Position numbers and translations under genes: made by a program. From Sanderia malayensis (lineage: Eukaryota > Cnidaria > Scyphozoa > Semaeostomeae > Pelagiidae): a stretch of DNA of 64,000 nt. Shown piece after piece: positions 20,227-32,300 of this stretch (positions are counted from its first letter, which is position 1; every line of letters starts with the position of its first letter). The stretch is from contig RQOL01000483.1 of the NCBI GenBank assembly GCA_013076295.1, positions 1-64,000 on the forward strand, given 5' to 3'. The notes below the pieces were generated by a model that saw nothing but the letters and a program-made list of their open reading frames with translations, searched no databases and had not been told where the DNA came from.

Positions 20227-20703
20227 AAATTGAAGCACTTTCGCTGTGATTTTGTCGACAAGCGTGTCTGGATTAACAGGCATGCAATGATCCTGCGTCG
20301 TCGGTTTCTTAGATGTGAAGGATTCGATTCCCGCTATTTGTAATCTTCTCGTTTCTGTTGCCAATTTATCGATATTTGCAGAATTGAAATCTGGCAAAGA
20401 TTTTAGGGCAATTTGCATTTTCAAATGAAGTCCCTTCACAAAATAATCCTTGGCGATAGTATTTCGTGTTTTGACGTCAAATGCTGGGTAGGCCAGGGTT
20501 ACCTGTTCCTGAATTTTATAGGCGAATTTCTGACCGGATTCGGCATCATTTCGCATCCGATTTGCTAATTCATGAACTGCCAGTTGTCTATCTTGCTTTC
20601 CCCTCTCGAACTCTTTCAACAACTCTTCTTTGATTCTATCAGGTTTTTTCCTGTCGGCATCTGCAAGCCTCAGATAAACATCAAAAGCTCGGCCTTCCAG
20701 CCT
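20206..20703 (-). pseudogene. Retrotransposon gag fragment
   Basis: Reads LEGRAFDVYLRLADADRKK, then LLKEFERGKQDRQLAVHELA and YFVKGLHLKMQIALKSLP, the common gag pattern of Gypsy-like elements. It is open from about 20703 to 20206 apart from a missing start. The C-terminal end runs into repeat R3. No nucleocapsid or pol was found beside it. Confidence 0.6.
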
Positions 20704-20859
20704 ACACTTTTTTTATAAGAATGCTTAATCTTTTGCTGGCAATATTCTTAAAATTTTCTTAAATTTCACGAATTTCGAGCCTCATCTTTCAATCATGAGT
20801 TTTTTATGTGGAATATAATGCTTACTATTATTATTATTACTATATGATTAAAGGTTGAA

Positions 20860-21848
20860 AAACCTAAGGATTAACACTCTAGTGTCCATCCCTTCTGATA
20901 TGTTGGATCATATCTACCAGTGAGTTGCTATCAGCTCTTCTTATTGCGGTGTAACCCACCAGTTGGGGCTCATCTGGAATAAATTTCAGAAAGTCATCTA
21001 GAGCCTTTTTGAACGTGGGGAGTGGAGTATCAGTTATGTCTCTGATATGTCTTGGTAGTAGGTTAAATAGCCTAGGGCCATTCACACAGAAACTGATTTC
21101 TACTATAGATTGAATCTTTCTTTGATTGCCATTGATTCGTTTAATAATACACTTTCTTTCTACCATGACGAATATGGTCTGATATAATGCTGTCATTGAC
21201 ATTTGGCACAAGCCCTTCCAGAATCTTCCAAACATAGATGATGCTGTATCGTTCACGTCTGCGTTGAGGAGAGTAGATCTGACAGTGCTCCAGGGCTTCC
21301 CAGTAGTTTACTTTTGACTCTAATTTGATTTTTCGTATGGACGACCACTGAACGGCATATAGTTTTTGGATCAATGAAGCTTTTGACGGTGACCACAATA
21401 CGCTACAATACTCAATTAAAGGAACGAGATAAATTTTCCAGAAGAGTAGCATATGGTCTTTCTTTCTTGTCTTAAATATACGCAGTACCCAGGATATCAT
21501 TTTCTTGCATTTTTCAATGGACTGGGCGATGTGTGTGTCAAATGAACAGTTATCAGACATTGTGACACCAAGATCTCTTAGATTTTCCTTCTGGGCAATA
21601 ACTTGGCCATTTGGAGTGATATATGACGTACAGTGTTTTAGTGTATGATCATTACCATAACGTAATACCTCAAATTTGGTGTCATTTAAATCCATATTTG
21701 ATTCTGTTGTCCAGTCATATATTGTATTGGTTTCTTTTTGGTGATCACTAACATCCTGAACATTTTGAACATTCCTTGTACACCTGGTATCATCAGCAAA
21801 GGATCTTGCTACACTTTTATTTAGGTTTTTGTCGATGTCTGATATATG
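20860..21848 (-). pseudogene. CR1-like non-LTR fragment (element C), RT C-terminal half and 3' end
   Basis: Leftward reading: SDIDKNLNKSVARSFADDTR with the catalytic Ala-Asp-Asp near 21798, then MDLNDTKFEVLRYG, LRDLGVTMSDNCSFDTHI, and a C-terminal region ending in FLKFIPDEPQLVGYTAIRRA and NSLVDM, which is the usual CR1-group terminus. There is a frame change near 21150. The 3' end carries a (TAATAA)n-like microsatellite at about 20824-20845. It is 5'-truncated. Confidence 0.85.
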
Positions 21849-22351
21849 TATTGTTTCTTTTTTGTTTGAGCATTGGATTATTTCATTTTCAGTTGCCCTT
21901 CTATATTTGAGGATTTGTTTTCTTATTTTTACATGCGTTTTCTTATTTTAATTTGTGTCTGATTTTTAATTTGTTTGACTCGGGCCACCGTATCAATGAT
22001 ATTACGAATAGTTTTACTTGGAACCAAAGTAGCCTCCTTTTGGAAAGTTTTGATTTCACCTTCTCAGCAAACTTCAAAATTCAGCCATTACAGATTACGC
22101 AAAGAAAGCTTGAAACAAGGCGACGACACTGCTTTAAAGTCTGTTGAATGCTCTTTCGAATTCCGATGGTTTATCATAATCGTCGATCTTACAATCCGAT
22201 AATCGATGGCAAGAAAACGAGGACACTGCACAGGAGGCTCGGGTCACCTTTCTGAAGCGGGTGGGACTTCATATCACTGGCCACATGCCTTAAATCCTCG
22301 AATTAGCCCCCTCGGGGCCCATTTAGTGTGCGTTCTTTTGGAAGAGTTCCG
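21849..22351. other. Unassigned, no gene supported
   Basis: Two overlapping short plus-strand frames (21953-22202) have no recognised motif. The region lies between a truncated non-LTR fragment and a foldback element. Confidence 0.35.
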
Positions 22352-22357
22352 AATTCG

Positions 22358-23102
22358 TATGACGCGCCGTAGTGGACAAAAGGGTGTTTAGAATGCAATC
22401 AGTGTTTTAGAATCAGTATTCACAGTTTTAGAAATTGCATTCGCTATTTTAAAACGGTATTCACTGTTTTAGATTAAAGAATTTGCTACTTTAAAATTGC
22501 AATCATGGTTTTAGATTTGCAATCACGGTTCTAGATTTGCGCCCACAGTTTTAGATTTGCAATCATGGTTTTAGATTTGCGCACACAGTTGAGTTTCAGA
22601 GGCAAGGACTTCATGTATGTAAACTACACTTGCTATTCACTGTATTTACGAGTTTTCACCCAAATGTACTCTGATAATACACTAATACATGCGTTATACA
22701 TAGCTATGTTATACATGTGTTATGCATGTGCTATACACTACATATACATTGTAGGGACACACATATTACTCCTAGATTATGCATTGGCTTATAATTGTAT
22801 TTCGGGACTTATAGTTTACATACATGAAGTCCTTGCCTCTGAAACTCAACTGTGTGCGCAAATCTAAAACCATGATTGCAAATCAAAAACTGTGGGCGCA
22901 AATCTAAAACCGTGATTGCAAATCTAAAACTGTGGGCGCAAATCTAAAACCGTGATTGTAATTTTAAAGTAGCAAATTCTTTAATCCAAAATAGTGAATA
23001 CCGTTTTAAAATAGCGAATGCAATTTCTAAAACTGTGAATACTAATTCTAAAACCCTGAATGCATTCTAAACACCCTTTTGTCCATTCCGGCGCGTCTCA
23101 TA
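22358..23102. mobile_element. 745-bp foldback element with about 270-bp inverted arms
   Basis: The arms (about 22358-22625 and 22810-23102) are inverted copies, ending TATGACGCGCC and GGCGCGTCTCATA. They are flanked by AATTCG at 22352-22357 and 23103-23108, taken as a 6-bp target duplication. Within each arm an about 20-bp phrase (GATTTGCAATCATGGTTTTA and variants) repeats several times. The 180-bp centre is AT-rich and non-coding. The right end lies 278 bp upstream of the MROH1 start codon, so it forms part of that gene's upstream region. Confidence 0.85.
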
Positions 23103-23181
23103 AATTCGCAAAAAAGTAGAGTTCGTGGTCTTCAGGTCCACGACTCCAGCAGGTCGTACTGTGAACTCTATTGCTCTTGCA

Positions 23182-23203
23182 TTGTTGTTGTTGTTGTTGT
23201 TGT
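23182..23203. repeat. (TTG)n microsatellite
   Basis: About seven TTG units in the likely 5' UTR or promoter of MROH1. Confidence 0.9.
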
Positions 23204-23380
23204 CTGACTTTCTTTTTCTTGTTTCCTGTTCCTTCCTTCTTTGCTGAAAAACAAAAGATCACATCTTGCTGCAAGCTTGGTGGCTCTGACTACATATGGT
23301 TTTCTTGGATGTTTCAATAAATTCTGCCCACATAACTCACTGAAAGGTGACAAGCGTCGTGAGTGGAAGCTCTCGAATTA

Positions 23381-26300
23381 ATGGAGAGTCTAGCAAGAAA
23401 GACAGGCGGTCAAATTGATGGTAAAAATATGTGCCTGAATTTGATGATAGCATTAATTAATATTTTTGATTCTGAGCGTAGGCCATTATTGGGAATAAAC
23501 GGCATTTTGTTTTAAAAGTTAAAGGGTCAATTTAATTTCGCCAGAAGGGAGCAAATAAAAAATGATCAATTGATTTTTGTGTTTTGTGAAGAATGTGTAA
23601 AATCCTATCCATGTGATGTGAATGCTTTATGATATACTATGATATATTTATTGTTGTTCATGGCTTGTTCATGTTTATACTCTAGAAATTGTAGGTGCCT
23701 TGATTGATGCAGCATATGACAAAGAAAGCAATGTAAGGGATGATATTTTTCAATCATTATGTTGTCTTGGCAAGAGGCAACCGCTGCTTGTCCTGAGTTT
23801 CTGCAGCTCATATCTGAACAAGCACCAAAAGGTATTAGTTTTATAGTGTTTTGCATGCACTTTTTTATTCTGTTCACTTTTAGTTATGCTGATCACTATT
23901 TTCTGGATTTTAAATATGCTTACTGGCAGAATTGGACACTTTGAATTTGACTATAATATCCCAAAATCTGGAAAACAATTTTAGGCTCCAAAGCTCAATT
24001 TTTGGCATCCAAATTCCACTGAACCCCAATTTACTGTGTGCATGCAAATGTCATGCTCTTCAGACTGGCGAATGGTGGTCACCTTACATTTGTATCTGGC
24101 TCCTATTCATGGTCATGAACCTTCAGTCCAAATGTTTCTCATACTAACAACAAAATAGCATAACCTCTGATCAGTTGCCACCTCCCATTTACATTTAGCA
24201 AACCACATAGCTGTTTACCAAGTGACAATTTCCATTCAATTTTTCCTTGAAACAGACTCATAAGTGAGTCAATTAAAACAGTTTTTTGAAACTGATTAAG
24301 TTTGATGTGGAAAGTAACGAAACATTTCGTGAGATGTATATCTATTTTTAACAAAGGGTTATTATTAACTCTTTGGTTATTATGCATGCAACAGTGGCTG
24401 CTATTATTGGTTTGACTATAATTATATTCTGTTTTACAATATCTTCATAAGTTGATGGGCTGCAGGTCTTTGAAAAACCCTTTTATTTTGTCTGACAATG
24501 GTTAGCTTTATATTGTGAAGCCTTGCATGTGCAACAACCAAAAAAGGTATGCATATGTATGGTATTCTGAGCTGGCAAATATATTTAAATCTGGTAGCTG
24601 TATTTTGGAATATCTTTATTTGTTTTATCACTTTTGTTATCAGGATTTTGAGTTTTTTCTCGCAATTTTGATTTTTTTAGTCAGTAACTACATTTTTACT
24701 GACTGCAAAACAATGTCCAGGCAAATATTCTGGTATGGGTCTTGCTAGTGGCCTGCCAAACTCCCATTTCTTCTATTCAAAGAATTTAATATAACAGCTT
24801 TTATAAGCTCTTGCAGAACCTCATCCCCTTCCAGTGCTCAATTTTCTAAACTCACATGTATCTGTGGAGGAAGCCTGCACCATGTATTCTTGCCTTTCCA
24901 AACCAGCTCAGGAAATTTGACAGAATTGATAAATGGACCCCTACTTAAGATTTGAGGACACCTATTTTTTGCCAGTAAATCACAATATACTGTCAGTAAA
25001 AGTTTTGGTGTCAATAAAACAGGTTTTGCTTTCATAAATTGCTCTCTTGCCTATGTCAGTAAAACTGTAATTACTGACCAGAATCATGACAATGAAGATC
25101 AATATTATGACAACAAAAGTGATAAAACAAATAAAAATATTTCAAAATACAGTCACCAAATGTTAATATTTTTGGCTGGCTCAGTGCTCGATATATATGA
25201 ATTAGTTAGTATCACCTAGCTCTTTTTTATTGCTAGCTTATACAAGGTCATAGAATTGTGCTAATGGACACAATGGCTCACATAATTAAAGATGCGGACA
25301 TAAATAATGAACCAGAACTAGTCAAAGGACTTGTTCATTTGGCTTCAGCAGAACTTACTAGAACAAAGGTAAGCAATCACAGTTGTCTTTCAAGCATACT
25401 AAGAACAAATACTTTTACAATAAATTTTTTTAAAATTGGACATTTTGTAGGATATAGAACCTGATTGGCAAACCTCAGCTTCAAAAGTTCTTGTTGCCCT
25501 TGGTTCAAAGGCAGGTGACGAGGTCATGGCAGAGCTTCTCCAGAAGTTGGTTCCTGGTGTTTTACCCCATTATTTTGTTGTTCTGACCCTTGCAAACCTT
25601 GCAACTGAAAATGGTGAGCAGATTTAACACAACATTGATCTATTCCTCTATTTTCTGGCCTATTTTTGTTTTTTCCCCTTAAACTGCAAGAGTCATGGAG
25701 GAGTTTCAACATGTATTCCTTCCTAACATCAATTATGATATCAATCATGAAGAAGGGATATCAATGAAAGAAAAATTTGAAAAAAGGCTTCCAGTCTTCT
25801 TAAAATCATTAATGTTATCTCAAGAAATTGGGCGGTTAGCCCAGCAGCCCGGATTGCTTGAGTATGAATTAGCTTTTACAGTCGGTTGTCCCGATTTGCT
25901 GTGCAAATTGTCTGGCCGGTACACCAGGCAGTACTAACCGAATGGTCAAACTGCAAAATGATCACTGAAATCATAATGCAAATCAATAAACAATAAAAGA
26001 GGACAGGGAGGGTGGGAGGAATTGAATTGAAGGTATGCGAAGCACACTCATAAAACAATGATCACCCCACCTATGGTCCATGCAATTAAATACCTCAAAG
26101 GAGAGGAGAAGAAAAACTGTCAATTCAAAACGATATTGAAGGTGCCACTCCCATGGCTATGTCACTGCAGTATCAGGGATCCGATTCTTATCAACCCGTT
26201 TGCACTTTGCCATATGCAAATGACAAGGAATGGATGATTTCTTTCCACATTAACTCTGATTAAATTCGAAATTTAATCACCATTTAATGATTACGGAATT

Positions 26301-29300
26301 GTGCAGATGATTATGTGGTCAAAACTGTTCGAGAAATAGAATCTCTGGGTAAGGAGCAGTACCAAGATTACCAGAAAGGCGTTTTTGAGTCAAGAGATAA
26401 AGGCATTCATGCCCCGATTACGAAAAAAGCTGAATCTTTTCAGCACCAGAAAGTCAAGACCATCATCTAAAGGAGAGCAGTTAGCCGACCTTTGTATCAA
26501 TGTGTCTTTATTTACCCGCTTCTACATTGCAAATCAAAAGAGAGACGGAGACCCGGAAGTATTTTTTAGCCATGAAAATCAACTACATCCACCATCCCTA
26601 TCCGACCACGGCATCTTAAGGACCTGCAAGACGTCTGATTTGATAAGCTGCCTTGATATGACGAAATATGATTCATTGAATGTGGAATTTGACTTTAAAA
26701 ATTTGATGGGGCTGTGTTGGTGCATTTCCTGAAACCCACAACACTTGCGAATTTCAAGGGATATGGCACTGAAGTCTTCAAAATTTTCTTAATCCCGAAT
26801 TAAAGAAAGTCAAAATGTTAGATTTATTAACAATGAATAGTATCACCAGAAGCTTCATGTTAGGAAAACGTTAATTTTTCCTACAAACGACTATATATTC
26901 GGTCGTACAAACAAACGACCATCCTCAGAGTCAATTAAAATGCAATAGCGTAAATTAACAAATTAAAAATCGTTAACAAAGCTCGATAATGCTACCAGCA
27001 AAAATCAAAAGAACGATATATATATCGTTCCTTTTTCGTATATATACGAAAAAGGAACGTCAATTAAAAAGTTGTAAAGGAGTTGATTTCTCTTGGCAAT
27101 TGAGCACAGGTTTTTCTCTTTTAATCATAATAGATTCAGCTATGGTTCGAATACAGTCAACTCTGTCTAATTCGAACTCGTGTAATTCGAACTTTTACTA
27201 ATTCGAACGAAATTCTGTGGTCCCTTGAAAAATTCCTAACAAACCCTTATAAAAAAACCTCTATAATTCGAACCTCTGTAATTCGAACTTTCTGTAATTC
27301 GACCATTTATTTTTGTCCCCTCAAAGAAAAAGCCTCTGTAATTCGAACGTTTTGTTAATCTCAGTTAATTACCTGATGACAGAACTTCTTTATTTTTGCT
27401 CTTGTCTCTGGCAAGCCCATTGAAGCTTGCATCATTGGTCAAATTGACGCAAATCGACTTACTGGGACTTAGTACGGGATGCCAGAAGCCAGACAGTGAT
27501 TTTTACGATCCAGTTTAAGCGTGGCACTTTCTAGAAGTTAGATTCGATCAGTTGAACTTTATCAATGGCACTGCTCATTGAAGATGCAGGGGAGGTATTA
27601 AGGCCAATATAAACGAAATTTCAATTCTTTTCGATGCTGAACTGCCGGTTATTGTTACAAAAAATTGGAGCGTTCTATCTCATGAAAAAGGTTATCACGT
27701 TTACCAAAGTGTATGAAAACCTGTATAATTAATAAAGCTTCAGAAGCTAAAAGACAACCAGAGAACCCAACGGATAAATATGCCGTGGGTGTGCTCAAAG
27801 ATGACAAAGTTTGGGACACTTAGACAAAGGCAGTAATGGACGCTTTACAAAACAATTTTCCATGTTGTGACGTAATCCATATATTTTTGTTTTCTATTAT
27901 AATAATTAATAAACTGTTTTGCTTCTTTAAAATGCCTTTAGTCCATAACAATGGTCATAAAAATATAGTCTATGGCCATAAAACGGAGATATGGGGGTAA
28001 CTAGGGGTAAAGTATGGCACCTACATGAAAACTCGTATAATTCGAACTTTCTGTAATTCGAACAAATTTGGATTCCCCCATAGAGTTCGAATTAGACAGA
28101 GTTGACTGTATAATAATTATTTAATTTTTTATGTTTATTTATTACTACAAAATCTTCAATAGTTGGTACCTTGTGTCCTGTTTCCAAATGATGCGTATAA
28201 ACGTGCGATTTCGAATCTCTACCACAATGGTCTTTAATTCTTTCAGAAAAACGCCTGGCCGTCTCGCCAATGTAAGTTGCCCCACAGTCTTCCTCTTCAC
28301 ACTTGTACTTATATACAATGCCGTGCTCATGCTCTTTCATCTGTTTGTCTTTAACATTGAAGCACGTACTCAACTTGGTGCCAGTGTAGACAATCTTAGT
28401 CACATGACTATTATCCACTTTGTCAATAACTTTAACCAACGAGTTGATCAGTTTTTCGCCTTTAACGCCGTAATAAGGAACAAAAAGTGTGGATTCTTTG
28501 TTCGTATTTTCCAAAATGTTTCTTTACTCTTCGTCTTCTTTATTTCGTCGATCGTGAAGGATCTTATTGTTTTCTTGGTTGAAAATCCACTGCGGGTATC
28601 CATTTAATACCGTAAAAACATGTCGTAGGTGTGCGATTTCTTTGTTTAAATACTCGCTATTTGAGCAGTTATTGTGGGCACGCAACAGAAGTGTACGGAT
28701 GGTTCCTCTTTTCCATTTAAGTGGTGCAAACGACTTCCAGTTAAGATATATATCAGTATCTGTCTCTTTACGAAAAACTGTTGTATCAAATGAACCGTCG
28801 GCGTTGCTAATAAGTGAAATATCCAGAAATGAAATTTTGTTTTCCTTTTCAAGTTCGTAGGTGAACTTGATATTTTCATGAAAACTTTCTAACTTCTCAA
28901 CAACACGATTTACACTATTCACATTTATCAAAGATAATGTGTCGTCTACGTATCTTTTCCACGGCAACATACAATCTGTAAGCTGAGGAAGGATCGATCT
29001 CTCAAGTTCAACCATAAAAATGTTTGCAAGTACTGGACCAAGCGGTGACCCCATTGCAACGCCATCTACTTGTAAATAAATTTGACCACCAAATGAGAAG
29101 TGCACGTTTCTTGTACAGAGTAACAAGAGTTCTTTCATTTCTGCACGGTTGATGTCAGTATTGATCTCAAATTGGTCGTATATTCGTCTCAGAATAACAT
29201 CAATGGTATACTCCAAGGGAACATTTGTGAAAAGCGATGTCACATCGAATGAAATTAGTTTGTAGTTATCCGGGATGTTAAATGTTGCGAAATCTTGAAT

Positions 29301-32300
29301 AAATTGTTTGGAAGACATGACAGTATATTCTGATTGTGCTAAAGGTGCTAGTAGCTTAGCAAGATATTTTCCCAGATGATAAGAAGCAGTCCCAATATTT
29401 GAAATAATTGGACGGAGTGGTAATTCGTCTACCTCATCATTCTTCATTTTGTGCACTTTGGCCGTACCATAGAGTTTTCCAGGGGAAAACTATACAAATA
29501 CGAATAAAGAATCCACACTTTTAGTTCCTTATTACGGCGTTAAAGGCGAAAAACTGATCAACTCGTTGGTTAAAGTTATCGACAAAGTGGATAATAGTCA
29601 TGTGACTAAGATTGTCTACACTGGCACCAAGTTGAGTACGTGCTTCAATGTTAAAGACAAACAGATGAAAGAGCATGAGCACGGCATTGTATATAAGTAC
29701 AAGTGTGAAGAGGAAGACTGTGGGGCAACTTACATTGGCGAGACGGCCAGGCGTTTTTCTGAAAGAATTAAAGACCATTGTGGTAGAGATTCGAAATCGC
29801 ACGTTTATACGCATCATTTGGAAACAGGACACAAGGTACCAACTATTGAAGATTTTGCAGTAATAAATAAACATAAAAAATTAAATAATTATTATATTCG
29901 AACCATAGCTGAATCTATTATGATTAAAAGAGAAAAACCTGTGCTCAATTGCCAAGAGAAATCAACTCCTTTACAACTTTTTAATTGACGTTCCTTTTTC
30001 GTATATATCGTTCTTTTGATTTTTGCTGGTAGCATTATCGAGCTTTGTTAGCGATTTTTAATTTGTTAATTTACGCTATTGCATTTTAATTGACTCTGAG
30101 GATGGTCGTTTGTTTGTACGACCGAATATATAGTCGTTTGTAGGAAAAATTAACGCTTTCCTAACATGAAGCTTCTGGTGATACTATTCATTGTTAAATT
30201 GTTTGTCCGAATCGATATTTTTAGATTTATTAGATTTAGAAAGTCAAAGTATTGAATCAATGCCTGGATTACAGCATAGAAGGTTCTGCCCGTGAGAGAA
30301 GAAGAAGTGGTGTAAGACACAAAGTGAGTCCCCACACAATAATTCCAAGGAATTGGCTTGATTTTCTGCGAGTAGCTGAAAATAAAGTTGAGCTCTTCAC
30401 ATTTTTAATGATGTTATTACTGAAAATGCCTTGCCAGAACATAAAGATATACACATTACATCAAAACAATCTGTGATATCACTTGGCCAATGTGAAAAAA
30501 TGTCTGACTGTACGCAATAGGGAGCTGATACAAGAATCCTTGTTCACGTTGATGCTGTCAAAAATGGATGCCGGAAAGTCGTTGTTCGAATGGTTGATTC
30601 GACGTGTTAGTTATCCTCATGGGAAAATTTCACGAAGTTATAAACGTACACCCTGATATACAGCTCTGGGTTTCCTTTGGTGTTGGGAAGGACTATACTG
30701 CGTATGGTATAAATGAAATAGATCTCTGCCAAGCGCTACCTGTTTTTCATACTTTCACTGGATGTGACACCGCATCGTCATTTAATGGAAAGGGTAAAAA
30801 AGTGCAGAGGCTACATGGAAGCCTTTTCCAGAAATTACATCGACTTTCCAGTCATTAGATAACAATGTATTCACCGCCATATAGCAAACATTTTTGGTTT
30901 TCGAACAACTTGAAAGATTTACTGTACTCCTGCATGATAAAACTACCGTTCTGAAGTCGGTGAATAAAGCACATCACGAATTATTTTGCAAGAAAAATCG
31001 CAATCTTGAAAATCTTCCTCCAACACAAGATGCGTTGATACAACATGTAAAGAGGGTATTATACCAAGGAGGGTTTGGACGACAGCAGTACATCCAACGT
31101 ATCCAGTTCAATCGCCAAGTGAATAGGGTTGGAAAACATATGATGGAAAATGGGAACCTATATGGATGACACTTTCTGAGGCTTCAAATGCCTGCTCAGA
31201 GTTGATTGAATGCCAGTGTTCATGCACTAGAAAGTGTACACATTGCAAATGTGCCAAGGAAGGACTTCAATGTACAGACCTTTGTGTCTGTGGTTGTGAA
31301 ATATAAACCAACTATTTTCATTTGACTACCGGACACTGTCCGAGAATTGACCTGCAACGTATGAACATCTTGTAGCTTTAAGTCATTTCCTATTTTTCCC
31401 CATTTTAAAGTTTTATTCCTAGTTTAAATTACATGTGTTCAAAATAAAAATAATTGGCAAAATATCCGCCATTGTGGAAAGTGACGTCAGGCGGCAACCA
31501 TGTTGCCTAAATTTCTGGTTCTTGAGAAAATTCTGAATCTCCATATTAAATTGTACCTTTTGTACAAAAATGGAACTTTTGTCCAGTCTGTTCCCTTCTG
31601 CCCATCGTATTGGTTGTAATTCACTCCATTGGAAGCCGTGGTTTAGACGTGAGTTGCAATGTTTGCGATTTTTACAGTTATTTGCCAGGTCACGTGACAA
31701 AGAAATAAATATTAGCAAAATACAAAAATTCATATATGATTCGAATGCTTATGTAACGTAGAGTCTATAACCGAAATTTATTTTGACCTATGTTGAACAA
31801 ATAAAACGTTATGAACGATTAGGCCTAAGAATTTTTCGAAGAATGACGTCACCAGTCATGTAACTCTGGGGCAATTTTCGAAAAGGTACGAAGTCTAATT
31901 TTGAAGCTTGTCATCATATCTATCATAATCAAGCGAGAAAACAAACATTAGGCATTCTGTTAGATTGTTAGACTATAGGCCCTGTCTACATGGAATAATA
32001 GCAATATTTAGTACCCACTAAGTTAAATGGTGTAATAGAAAATTATGAGTATAAAAGTAACAACTTTCAGCAGTAATATAGGTTTTTAGGAAGAAAAGAG
32101 TTTGAAAGGTTATCAACTCAAGCATCGTGAATATATCCTGTGAGATATAACTACAATTAGTAAATTTATCGTTGTTAACTGCAAGATTCCCGACAAAGTG
32201 GCACATCCAACTGGATTTTTCCAACGTCATGCGAAGAAATCTCGTTCATACAAGTTGAAAGATGGATTCTAAAGAGGTTTTGAAAATTTTGAAGGACAAG

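Larger units (their letters stand above)
26830..30220 (-). mobile_element. Penelope-like element with inverted partial 3' copy
   Basis: Leftward RT (29480-28524) and GIY-YIG endonuclease (28523-28111) are followed by a 3' tail down to 26830. A rightward partial copy of the GIY-YIG and tail (29500-30220) sits head-on against the RT 5' side, so both outer ends are the same 3' sequence in inverted orientation. The whole is flanked by the 12-bp repeat TTAGATTTATTA (26818-26829 and 30221-30232). The left tail is split by a pogo/Tigger-like element at 27154-28108. The RT N-terminal part is missing. Confidence 0.88.
26306..31307 (+). pseudogene. EADTR/TGCDT cysteine-tailed transposon protein gene in MROH1 intron 4, split by a Penelope-like element
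   Basis: Left part (26306-26829): REIESLGKEQYQDYQKGVF, ANQKRDGDPEVFFSHENQL, PPSLSDHG and KPTTLANFKGYGTEVFK. Right part (30221-31307): HTIIPRNWLDFLRVAENK, READTRILVHVDAV, ALPVFHTFTGCDTASSFNGK, LPPTQDALIQHVKR, and a cysteine-rich end CQCSCTRKCTHCKCAKEG with CTDLCVC before TAA. I know this motif order from a large family of transposon-linked proteins abundant in cnidarians and fishes; the acidic motifs resemble PIN/FEN-like nuclease centres, but no function is assigned. Several shifts and stops are present. The Penelope insertion at 26830-30220 splits it and a 12-bp duplication rejoins the frame. A TAGACAGGG-type transposon end lies downstream at 31988. Confidence 0.7.

Noticed and set aside
22440..22600. 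Regular 20-bp repeats suggesting a CRISPR-like array
   Set aside because: The repeats are mirrored in the opposite arm of a foldback element with a target duplication, in animal DNA; they are subterminal transposon repeats.
25999..26010. GGACAGGGAGGG as the missing left end of the intron 4 TAGACAGGG element
   Set aside because: It does not extend into the inverted sequence of the right end at 31988 and has no matching target duplication.
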